Source: Phaeoceros laevis (taxonomy: Eukaryota > Anthocerotophyta > Anthocerotopsida > Notothyladales). From it: a stretch of 59,397 bases of DNA. The position numbers and the translations under genes were made by a program. Location of the stretch: assembly GCA_049999765.1 (NCBI GenBank), contig JBNGIQ010009150.1, positions 114,832 through 174,228 on the forward strand. The letters are read 5' to 3'. Below, piece after piece: positions 23,009 to 34,455 of this stretch. The notes under the pieces were generated by a model. The model was not told where the DNA came from and did no database searches. It worked only from the letters and a program-made list of their open reading frames with translations. Positions within the stretch are counted from its first letter, which is position 1; each line of letters starts with the position of its first letter.

Positions 23009-23161
23009 ATACTTGAGAAATTGTGAGTTTCCACAACTTGGATCACCAACAATGCAGACATTGATATCTCCATGAAGATGTACCCAACAGCATCGGCAGG
23101 ATGTCCTGGTGCCCGAAAACTGTAGCTGCGACACTTTTGACGAGGCTTTCATACAATTCTG
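23009..23161 (-). pseudogene. MCM6-like helicase gene fragment
   Basis: Read on the minus strand from 23161, one frame gives [20 protein letters not shown], the segment that precedes the ATPase core of MCM6. After a small deletion the next frame gives [21 protein letters not shown], the MCM Walker A region. In working MCM proteins the motif is GDPSCAKSQ; here the essential lysine is replaced (GNSQ). The loss of frame, the missing LLMLLGG stretch and the absence of any flanking MCM sequence make this a dead fragment. Nothing else of an MCM gene is visible within the window. Confidence 0.85.
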
Positions 23162-23590
23162 TTCAGCTTATTCTGCGGAATTTTCAAGCTCTATAGCTAC
23201 TGCTTCTTACACCACCAATCAACGAGATCATGACAAGAACCTTATCCAAGAAATCAACAGGCTGCACTTGTGATCCAGAACCACCGATCAGGTCCGACCT
23301 AGCCTAAGACACCAGAGTGTACCAAGATATAGACAACCCTAACAGCAGATCCATTTCTGTCGTAGTCCGCTCACACCTACATGGAGCAGGCCAAGGAGGG
23401 AAAACAGTACAACACTTCGAAATGGTAGAACATTGCAGCCAGGCCAGAGCTTTCCAAACAGTGTGTCAAAAAATGAAGCTGCTACTCAAAAGTAACAATC
23501 AAAATTTGAGAGGAAAGAGTTTGGTTTTCTGGTACTCTCTACACTAGTAGCAGCTAAAGCCGATGACAAAATGACAACCCCATTTGACTC

Positions 23591-23700
23591 TGCCCCTTGC
23601 AGCTGCCCCTTGCAGCTGCACAATAGAAAAACGTGAAAAATGTAAGGAACAAGAAAAGAATACAGAAAAACGTGAAAATGTAAGGAACAAGAAAAGAATA
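23591..23700. repeat. Two short tandem duplications
   Basis: A 13-bp unit (TGCCCCTTGCAGC) is repeated at 23591-23603 and 23604-23616. A 37-38-bp A-rich unit is repeated at 23625-23662 and 23664-23700, differing by one base in an A run. They look like replication-slippage products. Confidence 0.8.
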
Positions 23701-24129
23701 GCTAGCCAGCATCAGCAGGAACAAAACCTATGGCCCTACCTCGTTAAACTTTGTGGGTGAGGTCTTTGATTGCTCCAACCAGATCCGATTGTTGGTTGCA
23801 TTGGCAGCCTCACCCAAAGTACTAGCAGTGGCCAGCTTGTTCTGCTGAAGGGTGAGCATTTCCCTCTTGCAGTTGGATGAGCTTGGACTGGATCTCTTTC
23901 TTGTGCTCCAATTCTTCCTATTCTTCCTTACTGCAGTCCACAATGAGTTTAGCCTGCTGAACCATCCCCCACTTAGCTCACATGTAGACTTCTCAATGCG
24001 ACCGGTGACCGGTGAAAGCATTTGCAGTGGTCTTCCGTTTCCTCTTGCCAGTGTTGCACGGAGAAGTGCTCTTGCCAGTGTTGGGTGCTGCACATGACTA
24101 TGCCGGCTCCTCCCACATCTCAGCTCCAG

Positions 24130-26095
24130 CCTAAATGCTGGACATAAAACATAGGATGCTGCGTCTTTTTCATCTAAGCTCACTGAATACTTAAACGCCT
24201 GGCGTCCAACCTCAACATTACCCCACAGTCGATAAGCGCCCCACATAGTGATCCAAACCTTGCCATTAGGTTGGAAAGCCATGGTCTTAGCCATGTGTAA
24301 AGCTTCGTCCAGATGGCCAGCACGTCCCATGAGATCCATTGTGCATGTGTAATTCTCAATGGTTGGACTGATGCCACAATCTGAGCTCATAGCCTTGAAG
24401 AACATTCGGCCTTTGTCCACTAAAACTACATGACTGCATGCAACCCGAGCACTCAAGAATGCGATGCTGTTTGGGTGAACCCCTTCCTGCCTCAAACGAG
24501 GTCGAAGACGATTTCAGTCTCCTTGGCGAGTATATTCCTGCAATTAATGCGCTCCATGCCACAACATCCTTTACTGGCAGCGAATCGAAAACATGAATGT
24601 GCTTCCACAAACCTCCCACACTTGGCGTACGTATTTACTAAGCAAGAGCCCACAACTACATCACCTTGCAGACCTCGAGCTTCGACCTCGGTATGGAGCT
24701 GCACTCCCAGAGGCAGAGCTGCTGCAGTTGCGCATGCCTGCAGGAGGCATACATATGTGAAAGAATCGGGTGGACCCAAGGCTTCTTGTTGCGTAGTGCT
24801 GTAAACTAAGGCCCCCTCAGCCAATCCTTGCTGGGCATAACTGAAATCATGGTATTCCAAGTCACCAAGTTTTTCTTCGAAAGGTTGTCAAAAACTCTGA
24901 GCATTCTGTATATTTCCACACTTCGCGTACTTGCTGACCAAGCTGGCGCTTACAACCACATCATCTTGGAGACCTCGTTCTTGTATCTGTGCATGGAGCT
25001 GCTTTCCCTGATGCAGAGCTTCTGCACCTATACTTGCACTTGCCTGCAGGAGGCATACAAACGTGACAGAATCGGGAGGACGGAGACCTGCTTGTTGCAA
25101 ACTACTGTAGAGGGTAAGGGAGAGGGTAAGGGCTTTCTGACCCATCCCCTGCTGAACATAACCTGTGATCATAGCTGTCCACGTCACCACATTTTTCTGA
25201 GGAAGTCTGTCAAACACTCTATGAGCGTCCTCTAAGCTGCTGCACTTTGCATACATGTTGACCAAGCTGGCACCTAAACCACATCATCTTGCAATCCTTG
25301 TTCTTCAGTTTGTGCATGCAGTTGTTTTCCCTGATGCAAAGCCACACTTACACTCGCAAATCCCTGCAGGAGGCATACGAATGTCAGAGTTCGGTGGAGT
25401 AATGCTTTCTTTTTGGATACTACTGTAAAGACTGAGGGCTTCGTGACCCATCCCTGCTGTCATTGCCTGCTGCAGAGTCATAGCAAACCATGCCACCACA
25501 TCTTTTTGAGGAAGTTCGCCAAACACTCTTCGAGCACCCTCTAAGCTGCCACACTTTGCATACATATCAACCACACAGGTTTGGACAAGAATATCAGGAT
25601 GCCCTGCACTGGCAAGAAATGCGCATGCACATCCTTGCCGGAATACATGTTCCATGAACTGGCACATGCCTTGAGAGCTGTTACAAAAGTACCATTGCCT
25701 GGCTCAACTCTTGCATCACGCATCTGTCGATACAGGAGTATAGCGTGCGAAGGCTGTCCATGGCTAGCATATGCCAAAATAATGGCAGCCCGGTTATGGA
25801 AGAAGGTGGTTTCAGAGCGGAAAATACTCGCGTTGCTTTCTCCAACCGCTCATCAGAGGAATACAGACGAATGAGGTAAGCAGCCAAGGGATGCGTTCCC
25901 TTCATATCCACTTTTCACAGCGAGAGCATGAATGCGTCTGCCCCGAACCAGGTCCTTTTGAAGGATGCACCACTTGATGACACGGTAGAAGAGATTGTAA
26001 GGTATATGACATCCCCGCTCCACCAGAAGGCTCAAAACATCCACTGCTTGAGAACTTGTCCACTCTCACATAGTTTCTTGCACGTTGCGACCTCC
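24130..26095 (-). pseudogene. PPR (PLS-class) pseudogene with multiple frameshifts
   Basis: About 2 kb of the minus strand is continuous PPR homology split over at least six frame changes. Pieces in order: LLVERGCHIPYNLFYRVIKW (near 26030), GTHPLAAYLIRLYSSDERLE (25890), YRQMRDARVEPGNGTFVTAL (25730), VVDMYAKCGSLEGARRVF (25570), MVNMYAKCSSLEDAHRVFDR (25265), VCLLQACATAAALPLGVQLH (24750), FDSLPVKDVVAWSALIAG (24590), then SIAFLSARVACSH and the E-type ending SVSLDEKDAASYVL (near 24150). PPR proteins of this class are organellar RNA-editing or processing factors. There is no DYW domain and no intact start. The stretch at 23730-24100 still reads as a charged frame but is not recognisable. Confidence 0.85.
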
Positions 26096-26595
26096 AAATT
26101 GTCCGCTTGTGCAGTTCACCTGCCAGGAACTCCTTGAACCGAGGGGGGTACAAGCCCCGGAGTCCTCCTCATAAACAGTGCACGGCTGATCATCAGAATG
26201 GCAGATTAGGGGGGGTTGCTCTGTACCGTTGTAGTAATTCATGGCTTACTGAAGTAGCTTCTCTTGAAATCTGCCCGCCCTCTATTACGATCTTTTCGTC
26301 AAGTTTGCGGCTGCGGCCCCTAAGAACTGAATAAAGTTCCTTCTAGGCAGCCAACTGTCCTCCAGATTGTTAGCCAGTGTTGACAGCTTGGATGAGCCAG
26401 GAAGCTCACTGACTCGACCGAGCAATATCACCACTATTTTTATCTGTAACCCTGTTCAGACCGCTGCCTTGCTCTCTTAGGTCAGGCTGATGCGCATTTC
26501 TGTGGAATGCAGTGTTTGCTGCCCCTTCGGGATGGTGCTGGCCTCTCGTCTATTTCCTGCCAGTGGTACCTCTCCTTCACACAAGCCTTCGAGGA
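26096..26595. other. Intergenic region / 5' leader of the LEA_2 gene
   Basis: No gene seen. It presumably contains the promoter and 5' UTR of the gene starting at 26596. Confidence 0.4.
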
Positions 26596-27560
26596 ATGAC
26601 CAGGGGCTCGTCCCAACAGGCTCCGGGTGGAGGCGGAAAGGAGATCGCCCAGGATTGCCTGCCGGCTGCATCCACAAGCCATGTGACATCCGACTACGAG
26701 CAAGGAGAAGGCTACTTCTACCACGAGGTTCCGGATGCTCCACCTCCTTTTGTGACTTACCGCAGACCCAAGTATGGAGCGGCTGTCAGGGTCACCTGTG
26801 GTGCCATCCGCTCCTCCGTCACCATGCTCCTTCTCGCCATGGTGCTCTCCGGAGTGGGGTTCCTGGTCTGGCCTGCCTCCACGGAGGTTATTGTGAGGCA
26901 AATCAGGTTGGACGGCATAGACGTGGAGAAGGACCCTGACAGCTCCACTCTGGTACCGTCTCTGATTCTGCACATCTCCATGGAAATGCTCTTGGAGGTG
27001 ACCAATTCCAATTACTTCGGCGTGTCGTATGACAACATCCTGGTGCGGATTTTCTACAGAGGTGATGAGATTGGGCAAGCTACGCTGGAAAAGGCTGAAA
27101 TTCCTGCTAGGAGCACTGTCTCGGTCCCTGCTGTCTTGGATCTCAAGGGGCAGCAGATTTTCAAGAATGTGGCAGCCCTGTGGGCAGACACCCTGAATAG
27201 GAAGATCCCTTTCGACACTGTAACCGAGTTCTCGGGTGCGGTTGAGCTCTTTTCTTGGAGGCCTCAAGTCAAGGTCAGTAACGCTGGCTGGTTAGTTGGT
27301 TGGTGTGTAGCTTGCCTTCCTTTCAACTTTCATGGGTGCTGGCTGTAGTGCTGTAGGGCATTCTGGTATGGAGGATTTCTGTCGGTTTGTTGCTGCCTGA
27401 GAGCTTGGGAGAAATTTCATGTTCTGCTACCCATACCCTTGCTTGGAACCTCGTTTGTGCTGATAAAATACTGTGTTATCAGGTTGAGGCCGTCTGTAAA
27501 GTGACAGTGGACCCGAAGGAAAAGGTCATTATTGCTGAGAGTTGCTCCATCGGTTTTTGA
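26596..27560 (+). CDS. LEA_2 family membrane protein
   Basis: Two exons (26596-27273, 27483-27560) give 251 residues. Residues 1-70 are a Gly/Ser/Pro-rich cytosolic tail ending VTYRRPKYGAA. One strong membrane segment follows (about 80-105, SSVTMLLLAMVLSGVGFLVW). The rest is a LEA_2-type beta-sandwich with the signature LLEVTNSNYFGVSYDNILVR and a C-terminal Cys pair in EAVCKVTV...AESCSI. Plant LEA_2/NHL membrane proteins of this layout sit in the plasma or endomembranes and are linked to stress or pathogen responses; the exact role here is unknown. The ATG chosen is the first one in frame that leaves a normal cytosolic tail. The frame stays open upstream of it without an ATG. Confidence 0.8.
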
Positions 27561-28248
27561 TGTATGGACCACATGTACATAATTTGAAAGAGGAAGTGCA
27601 GCACTGGACACTTGGTGGTGGTGAACCTCCAGTTGCGTCACCTTGGCCAAAACACGTTGCACAAAGGCGCCTCAGCATCACCCTGCCAGAGTTCGCTAGT
27701 CTCCATCAAGCAATTGCTTCTTCTCTAGTGTTGACATTGTTTGTCACTTTGTACAGTAATTACTTACAACAACACAATTGTTGCACTGCGGAAGCAACTC
27801 TTCTTTTGGGAATAGACTGCTAGCAAAGACCATTTCCAGGTCTCAGCAAAGCAGCAAGCGGGTCAGGTGAGTGGAGTGGACGGTTGCCGAAGTCGATGTA
27901 TCAAACGACAGTCAGCAAACCTATGCAACTTGAAAGCGCCATTTATTCTTATGTGAGATGTGCAAACGAGAAATCACAAATTCACAATCTCCAACAATGT
28001 GGTGAACATGACGAAGCGCAGGCCATACCCAGGGTGAATCCTAAGGCTTACAACAGAGCGCAAAGCTACGCCTGCTGCTCTCAACGGTCAGCACAATGCC
28101 AACGATCAACATTTGCACAAAAATGCCAGTCACTCTGAAAAAATCTTTGCCGCAGCTGCTAGACCTGTCTGTACATTCGGAAGAAAGAATCTACGCAGCC
28201 TGAACAGCGGACACGGCATGCCACAACGCGGCGTTTCACTGGCCCTTG
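27561..28248. other. Convergent intergenic region
   Basis: Contains the 3' ends of the LEA_2 gene (+) and QCR9 (-). No further gene was recognised. Confidence 0.5.
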
Positions 28249-28455
28249 TCAGTCTGCTTCAGCAGTCTTGGTACCCAGGCCCGGGATATCTTCGAACAAC
28301 TTCCCCCGATTGCGTTTCTCCCACATCTTATTGAAGGTGTAATCCACCGCCCTCTCTCCCGCGATGGCCCCGACAAAGATGAAGGCTACATACACGGAAT
28401 TCCTTCGCATCAGCAGCTTGTAGGCCACATCCCACATATTGCTCTTGGGATCCAT
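28249..28455 (-). CDS. QCR9: Cytochrome b-c1 complex subunit 9
   Basis: An uninterrupted frame of 68 residues. QCR9 is a small single-pass subunit of mitochondrial complex III. The family pattern is clear: YKLLMRRNSVYVAFIFVGAI (start of the membrane helix, about residues 11-30), GERAVDYTFNKMWEKRNRGK, then FEDIPGLG. Length agrees with plant QCR9 (about 70). The ATG at 28455 precedes a short polar N-terminus. The open frame continues upstream but that part is not homologous. No intron is present. This is the second nuclear respiratory-chain subunit gene in the window (with COX5b). Confidence 0.9.
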   Translation of the reverse strand: MDPKSNMWDVAYKLLMRRNSVYVAFIFVGAIAGERAVDYTFNKMWEKRNRGKLFEDIPGLGTKTAEAD

Positions 28456-28781
28456 GGCCGCAGGCACCCAGCCAACTCCCTTGCCCTGAACGCACGGACC
28501 ACCACCAGCTCTACCTCCGAAGCGCCTGCGGGACAACCGGACAGAGAAATGCTCCGAAATAAGGATGGCAAGCTCCCTGGTGCTAGCCAGATCCGGGATG
28601 TTCAGCAGGCATTCATTCTGACGGCAGATCAAACGCGCTGGAATGCACCACGTACCTTGACAATCTGTCTCTGCTCCCGCTCTTCCTCTGAAAGCTCTCA
28701 TACAATTAGGGTTCCACGCAAGAGGCAAAGTGGTTTTTTGATTTAATCACTGTATTTCCAAACTTGGCTAGAGTGCCATTT

Positions 28782-30797
28782 CTAATGGGCAACAACAACC
28801 GGCAGCTCTCCACAGTCGAAGCGTGTATGCTCGGTTAACACCTGAGGCTGGAGCCTGGGGAAGACTACATTGTCTCTCACAAAGCAGACAGGCGGCAAGC
28901 CTATTTGCAGAAGTTGACCCATAATGTTGGCTCTGACTATCAGGGGAAACTTCCTCTCCCAGCGCAGTCTTGAGAACCTCTCTAAGCTGTCTGCTATGCT
29001 TGCAGATGTCAATCCTCCATCAAAGGCCCGGTGCAGCTCCCTGCCAAGGACCACGCCATCTTCCAGAGCACAGCACCCGCCCTGGCCCAAGTTGGGTGTC
29101 ATCGGATGGGCAGCATCTCCAGCCAACACCACACCGTTTACGACCTGTGATCGGTATGGGAATGTCCACCGATCCCAGAGGGAGCTACGTGAGAGGTTCT
29201 CTGGTGGAGTGTTGTTCGCAGCTTCAATGACGAAGCTGGGGAAGCCTTTGAGCGATGAGAGAGCTTCCTGCTTGATCAGTGCTGGATCAGTGATCCTGGA
29301 TGCTGCTCACAGTACCATATTAGTGAGGACAGAACAATCTGCAGAGCTTCAGGTGGGTGAGTAGAAAGGTGGGAAGCACCATCACCTCGAGAGGCTGCTG
29401 TGACGACGACAAACCAGTAAACCTTGGTTGGTGAGGTGACGATGTAGCCGGCTCGGGTTCCTTGGCCTGCCAACATCCGCATGTAGTTTCTGGAGCTGTT
29501 GTGCTTAAACTCAGCCACGCCACGGATAGCAATTTGCCCGGCAAATTTGGGCTCGGGAACCTTCATCCACTTCCCAACCACGGACCGGAGGCCATCACTG
29601 CCCACCAGAATCTACCACGAGAGATTCACAAGCTGCTCAGTCCTGCAAGTAGCATGCGCAGTAGGTCTAGCCAGGGGAAGCAAGATAGAAGGTACCTTTG
29701 TTCTCAGAATGGTCCCATCCTCTAGCGTCACTTGGGTGTAGCCGTCTGATTCCTGGCTGATAGATAGCACCTTGCTGTTTAACTGGACTGTCCCTTCAGG
29801 TAGAGATGCAGCAAGAACCTTCAGCAGCTCCTTCCGTTCCACGTTCCGAGCTTCATAGGGCCTGCACAAGGATAGGAAACCAAGCTCCCCTTACACCAAA
29901 CTGTAGAGGACAGTCATGGATGTTGATTTTCCAGTCCTGCTCATGAGAGCAGCAAAAGAAGAAGAGGTGTGGTTTGTGGACCCGTTGGGAATATCTGCCA
30001 GATTGAAGCCCTTCAAGACCCGGCCGTCTTGGCTCATTATCTCCACCCTGACAGACTGGGACAGATGTCAGAAGGCTGCAATCGCCCTCCGTTGGCAGAG
30101 CAAAATCCCCCTTATGGTCAGCACTATCACATGTAGAGACTAAGGTGCGGCAAGCAAGAGATGCCTGTAAAAGGTACCAACCTCTCAACCTCGGCGTACT
30201 GGCTACGAAGACTGTCAGAAACCCCTAGCACATCAAGTGCGCGCCATCCATTACTCCAAACAGTGAGAGCAGTACCCGTCTCTCTCAGTGACTCTCCTTG
30301 CTCGAGAACCAAAGACCGGATGCCTACCCTGCACCGGGGCCAGTTAGGCCCGCTGACAAGGAGTTGAAGTCTCGAGAGGATGCAGCACGCAATTGCCAGT
30401 ACCGATAGAGAGCTTACTTGTGGAGAGCAAGTGCGGTGGCAAGCCCACAGGGTCCTCCACCAACAATGATGACATCCTCAGCTTGGAGCGGCTTTCCATT
30501 GTTCCCACCACCTTGCGAAACTACCTGAATTCCCCGTCTACTGTTCTTTCCACCACGTCCGCTCCCATCCTGAACAGTTTGAAGTTTGAAGAAAGCTCTG
30601 CTCTCCAACGAGGGCGTGCTACTCCACCCAGTCCAACTTCTCGGTTCACATCCATGCCAGAAAGTAGCCTTGAATCCAGCTGCTCCACAAGTTGAAGGTG
30701 ACACATATATGAATGACATCCCGCCCAGCTCAATTCTCAAGGACACCAGCGAGTAATTGAACTTTGGATCGACAATCCTACCACAACTGAACTGCAT
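28782..30797 (-). CDS. FAD-dependent monooxygenase (CTF2/MO1-like)
   Basis: Six exons (30797-30418, 30328-30182, 30047-29982, 29861-29696, 29611-29386, 29302-28782) give 501 residues. The family is the aromatic-ring-hydroxylase-like flavoprotein group to which plant CTF2A/B and MO1 belong; substrates are mostly unknown. The dinucleotide-binding motif is VIIVGGGPCGLATALAL, the central DG motif is VGSDGLRSVVGKWM, and the FAD-ribityl motif is GDAAHPMTPNLGQGGCCALED. Other matches are RAGYIVTSPTKVYWF and FDCGELP at the end. About 110 residues before the first motif, rich in Ser, Arg and aromatic residues, could be a plastid transit peptide. The donor of exon 3 (GG|GTCCAC at 29981) is weak and was chosen to keep phase. 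QCR9 lies just downstream on the same strand. Confidence 0.87.
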
Positions 30798-31723
30798 TTC
30801 ACTTGGCAGCAATTCAGACGCCCGCTTTCATTCTCACGACGTGTGAAGACGATTGGCCTCCTATTCTGCGTATTTTCGTGGCCTGGCATTTCGCCACATT
30901 GTGTGGTTAACAATGTGGTACCCCGGCATTGGGCCGTCAAGCACCTTTTCAATCACTAAGCAGTCACACTGTACACTGTACTACATGTTATAACTACACT
31001 TCTTCTGCCCTTGAGCATTTCCGGACTGGCCGTTGCGCCAGTCCGTCCCGTAGGTCTTCGATTTTGTATGTTTTCAAAAGTTACAGGTTGTCTCTCACTC
31101 TCAGCGGGTTAAGTTACTCCGAGCCTGGGCCGGGCCAGTTTTGACTAGATAGGACATGGGTTAAGTTTCTTTCCGGTTAGGGTATGACACTAATTTTAAA
31201 TTTTTTAGTTTTGAAATGGTACCATGAGGCTTAGAATGCGAGGAACTCAATCATATAATTTTTTTCATAATTAGACCAGAATTCATTATCCAAAAAGTAC
31301 CCGGGAGTTTGTAGCTATGGTTAATCTAAAGTTCCAACAAAACTCACCCAGTTTGTCGCCCGGGTTTTTGGTGAGTTAAAGAGGTACCTAGGGGTGGCCG
31401 GGCTTAATGGGACAAGGCCAACCCCACGTCTTATAAAGCGTTCTAGGTGCTTTTAAGCATCTTCGGCCAACCTGGACAACCTACCTTGTGGTCGTTCTAC
31501 TTGAACTGTGCGATCTGCTGTGGTGGCCGCGCGAAAGACTGCGGACTTGCGCACTCTCCGCATTTTGATCTGTGCATGCATGGTGGCGCTACCTGAACTT
31601 GTTGTGACGAACTGAGCATGGTGCAGGAAGTCAGGTGTTGCGGATAATCTGCTCCGGAAGGAACATTGAGCGGAGAAGTACGACCAGGGAGCTGACAACA
31701 ATTGTCCACGTATTTCTGACGAG
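30798..31723. promoter_or_regulatory. Divergent intergenic region (FAD monooxygenase / SYP7)
   Basis: About 0.9 kb between two start codons facing away from each other. A plausible TATA box, TTATAAAG, lies at about 31432-31439, some 290 bases before the SYP7 ATG. No gene was seen. Confidence 0.45.
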
Positions 31724-33523
31724 ATGAGTATAATCGACATCCTTACCCGAGTTGAAACCATCTCCAAAAAGTTTGAAAAGTATGACCTCGACAAGCAGAG
31801 GGAGCAACAGATATCAGGGACTGATCCCTTTCTCCGGCTCTACGCTGTGATCGAAGCTGAGATTGAAGCTATAGCTCAGGTATGGATTCTGCAATGGCAT
31901 CGTCGCAGTGGTCCACCCTGTATGGTCAGTGCTTCTCTGTTGTAAGAGGGTTACAACCTCCTCGGTGGTGCAGAAATCAAACGATGCTTCCAATGAGAAG
32001 AACCGAGCAGCAGTGGCAACTATCAATGCAGAGATACGGAGATCGAAAGCTGCTTTGAAGAATGAGACTCCTAAACTGCAGAAGCTTGCACTGAAAAAGG
32101 TCCATGCGCTCGATCCAGCCCTTCAGTTCGAAACTATACTGGCGTTTCTTATTTTTGGTGCAGCTGCAAAAAAAAGGACTCAAGGTTTTCAAGTGCACAA
32201 GTTTCATTTGCATCTTTGCCCCTACCAGCAGCAGAGAGCACCCTGATACGTGATTCTTAGATTGACTTGTTTGTAGCTTCCGAACTCACTTCCACTACCA
32301 CATTTTGGTTACTCTCTGACAGGTCAAGGGACTGAGCAGAGATGAGCAGGATGCTCGACCAGATCTAGTCTTGGCTCTGGAGGAAAGAATAGAGTCGATT
32401 CCAGATGGAGTCACTGCGGGAAAAAGAGGTGCATGGGGTGGCAAAGCTGGCGTCACTCGATCAGAAATCCGTATCGATTCAATCAATCCAGGTAGCAGAC
32501 CTTTACTCTCCTAGTGTGCCCCCAACGTCTGTTGGTGGACAAATTGTTTTAACTTTACTCGCATGGTACCATTCCTGTTGGTATGTTTATGCACAGAGGA
32601 CTTCAATACTTCTCACTATGAACACACTGCGGAGTCAAACGATTTTCGCCAAGAGTATGATGATCGAAGAAGGAAACAAGTACGGTAGCCAATTCACGTT
32701 GATGCCTCATGCTACTATGTTTCTTCTTGGCCTTGCTTTTGACGATGGCTGTGCAGGATCAAAATCTGGATGTTATTGCAGAAGGGCTTGCAACGATGAG
32801 GAACTTGGCAGGAGACATGAATGAGGTTTGTCAGCGATTAGCACAGCCAGTTGCCTCAGGAACTAGCATCATGATTTTGCTTTAAAATGCACCGCCAGGT
32901 TTAGCCCTGGAAAAATACCAAGTCTTGGCATAGTGCATCAAGATCAGCTGGTTTTGCAGTGACTGTCATGACATTGGCTAGTAGGTCTTAGCACTTGTGT
33001 TCACGTGACAGGAGCTAGACAAGCAGAGCGTGCTCCTTGACGAGATCGACACAAAGGTTCAGAAGCAATTGATTTGAGCTCATGCTTGTCTCTGTTGACT
33101 AATTTGGCCATCTGAATTGGAGGCTTGAATCACTTTCAGGTTGACAAAGCATCATCTGATCTGAAAAGCACCAATGTAAGACTGAGGGAGACTGTCACAA
33201 AGGTAACTTTTCTTTTGCTTTGGACAATGCGGCCTTACCCGACCTGACATGGTGTTGCCATGATTTAAAGCAATTGCTGTCTCGTGAGCTGACGAGGCAA
33301 CCCTTTGGTGTCTGCAGATGCGTTCGAACAGAAACTTCTGTGTCGATATTATCCTCCTTATCATAGTGTTGGGTATCGCAGGATACTTGTACAAGTAAGT
33401 TTTCTTGAAGTCCTGGTCTTTTGATGATAGGTTGGTGCTAAATTGCAGAATGCTACGTACTAGCTCCTCCACATGGTCCAGAAGTGCTGACGCCGTTAAT
33501 CCCTATGCAGTGTGCTCAAATGA
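31724..33523 (+). CDS. SYP71: SYP7-type Qc-SNARE (syntaxin of plants 71 family)
   Basis: Nine exons (31724-31879, 31974-32099, 32323-32491, 32597-32679, 32757-32825, 33012-33056, 33140-33202, 33318-33394, 33511-33523) give 266 residues, the same length I recall for Arabidopsis SYP71. SYP7 proteins are plant-specific Qc-SNAREs of the ER and plasma membrane that act in membrane fusion. Matches: the N-terminus MSIIDILTRVETISKKFEKY with DKQREQQISG, the three-helix region NRAAAVATINAEIRRSKAAL, a SNARE motif from about 170 to 232 (LDVIAEGLATMRNLAGDMNE...LDEIDTKVDKASSDLKSTN), and a C-terminal anchor CVDIILLIIVLGIAGYLY ending NVLK. The 13-base last exon encodes only the final residues. The SYP71 symbol denotes the family; orthology within it is not resolved. 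Confidence 0.95.
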
Positions 33524-34455
33524 GCTAACCTGAAGTTCTTTAGTCACACTACGGGTGGCGCGTTGATTTCACTCTACTGAACTAAGCGCAACCCGAATTC
33601 TCCAAGACTTTATCAGGGCTGAATTGTCAAAGTTTCGTGGTTAGTTATTATTCTGAATTCATGTTATCCATAATTCGGACTCGAAACTATGGACTCTGAC
33701 GATGACAACTGGCGACTCATTCGAGTTTGCACTTTGACAGCTGTATCATAGGATGAACTAGGTAGATGGGCAAAGGAGGATGCATTATGTGGACATGCTG
33801 GGAAACTTACTTGCCAAGGCCTATTTTGGGCATAGACACTCCGGCGGCACACCTCTCTTAGCTGCCAAGGATCTTCCTGTGAGAATGACTGCCGAAGTGG
33901 ACCAAAATACTAGTAAGGCTTGGATAGAGCAACATGTCAGTACGAAATGCACGTTGTCCATACAAACGTGCGCAAGGGTCTGTTTGTGACTACAGGCTTT
34001 CAAGCGTCCGACTGTCGACGCCAGTCGGGATACAGTGCTTGCACAGCTAAAAATCTCGTTGTTTTATTGTAGCTATTACATCTTCAGCCCATAACACCGC
34101 TCGTCAGTGCGTTTTCTTCACCACGAGCAACGAAACTGCAGAGTAAACTTCATTTCTTCATTAGCAAGGCTCATAGAATAGATAGACGGCTTGAATATAG
34201 CATCGGACAGAATTCAGGGTATGAAATGTTTGTTTTTTTGGTTTCTCACCTTCAAACAGGCAGAGCAAACCAACCAGAATATGTCGTGAAGATGATGGTG
34301 GTGAGGCACCCGAGAGAGCTGCATGCTCGCAAATCAGTATCTCTGAGCTTTGCTCCACTCACCAGAAGACGTAGCCGTCCTGTCATTATGTTGAAAGAGC
34401 AAGTGAACATAAAACAAGACTATGGCATTACATCGAAGATCCCAGATGTCGATAC
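33524..34455. other. Convergent intergenic region
   Basis: Contains the 3' ends of SYP7 (+) and the ICT1-like gene (-). No gene was recognised. Confidence 0.5.

Noticed and set aside
26482-27267. Long minus-strand frame opposite the LEA_2 gene
   Set aside because: The plus strand encodes a coherent LEA_2 protein with a membrane segment; the antisense product has no recognisable feature.
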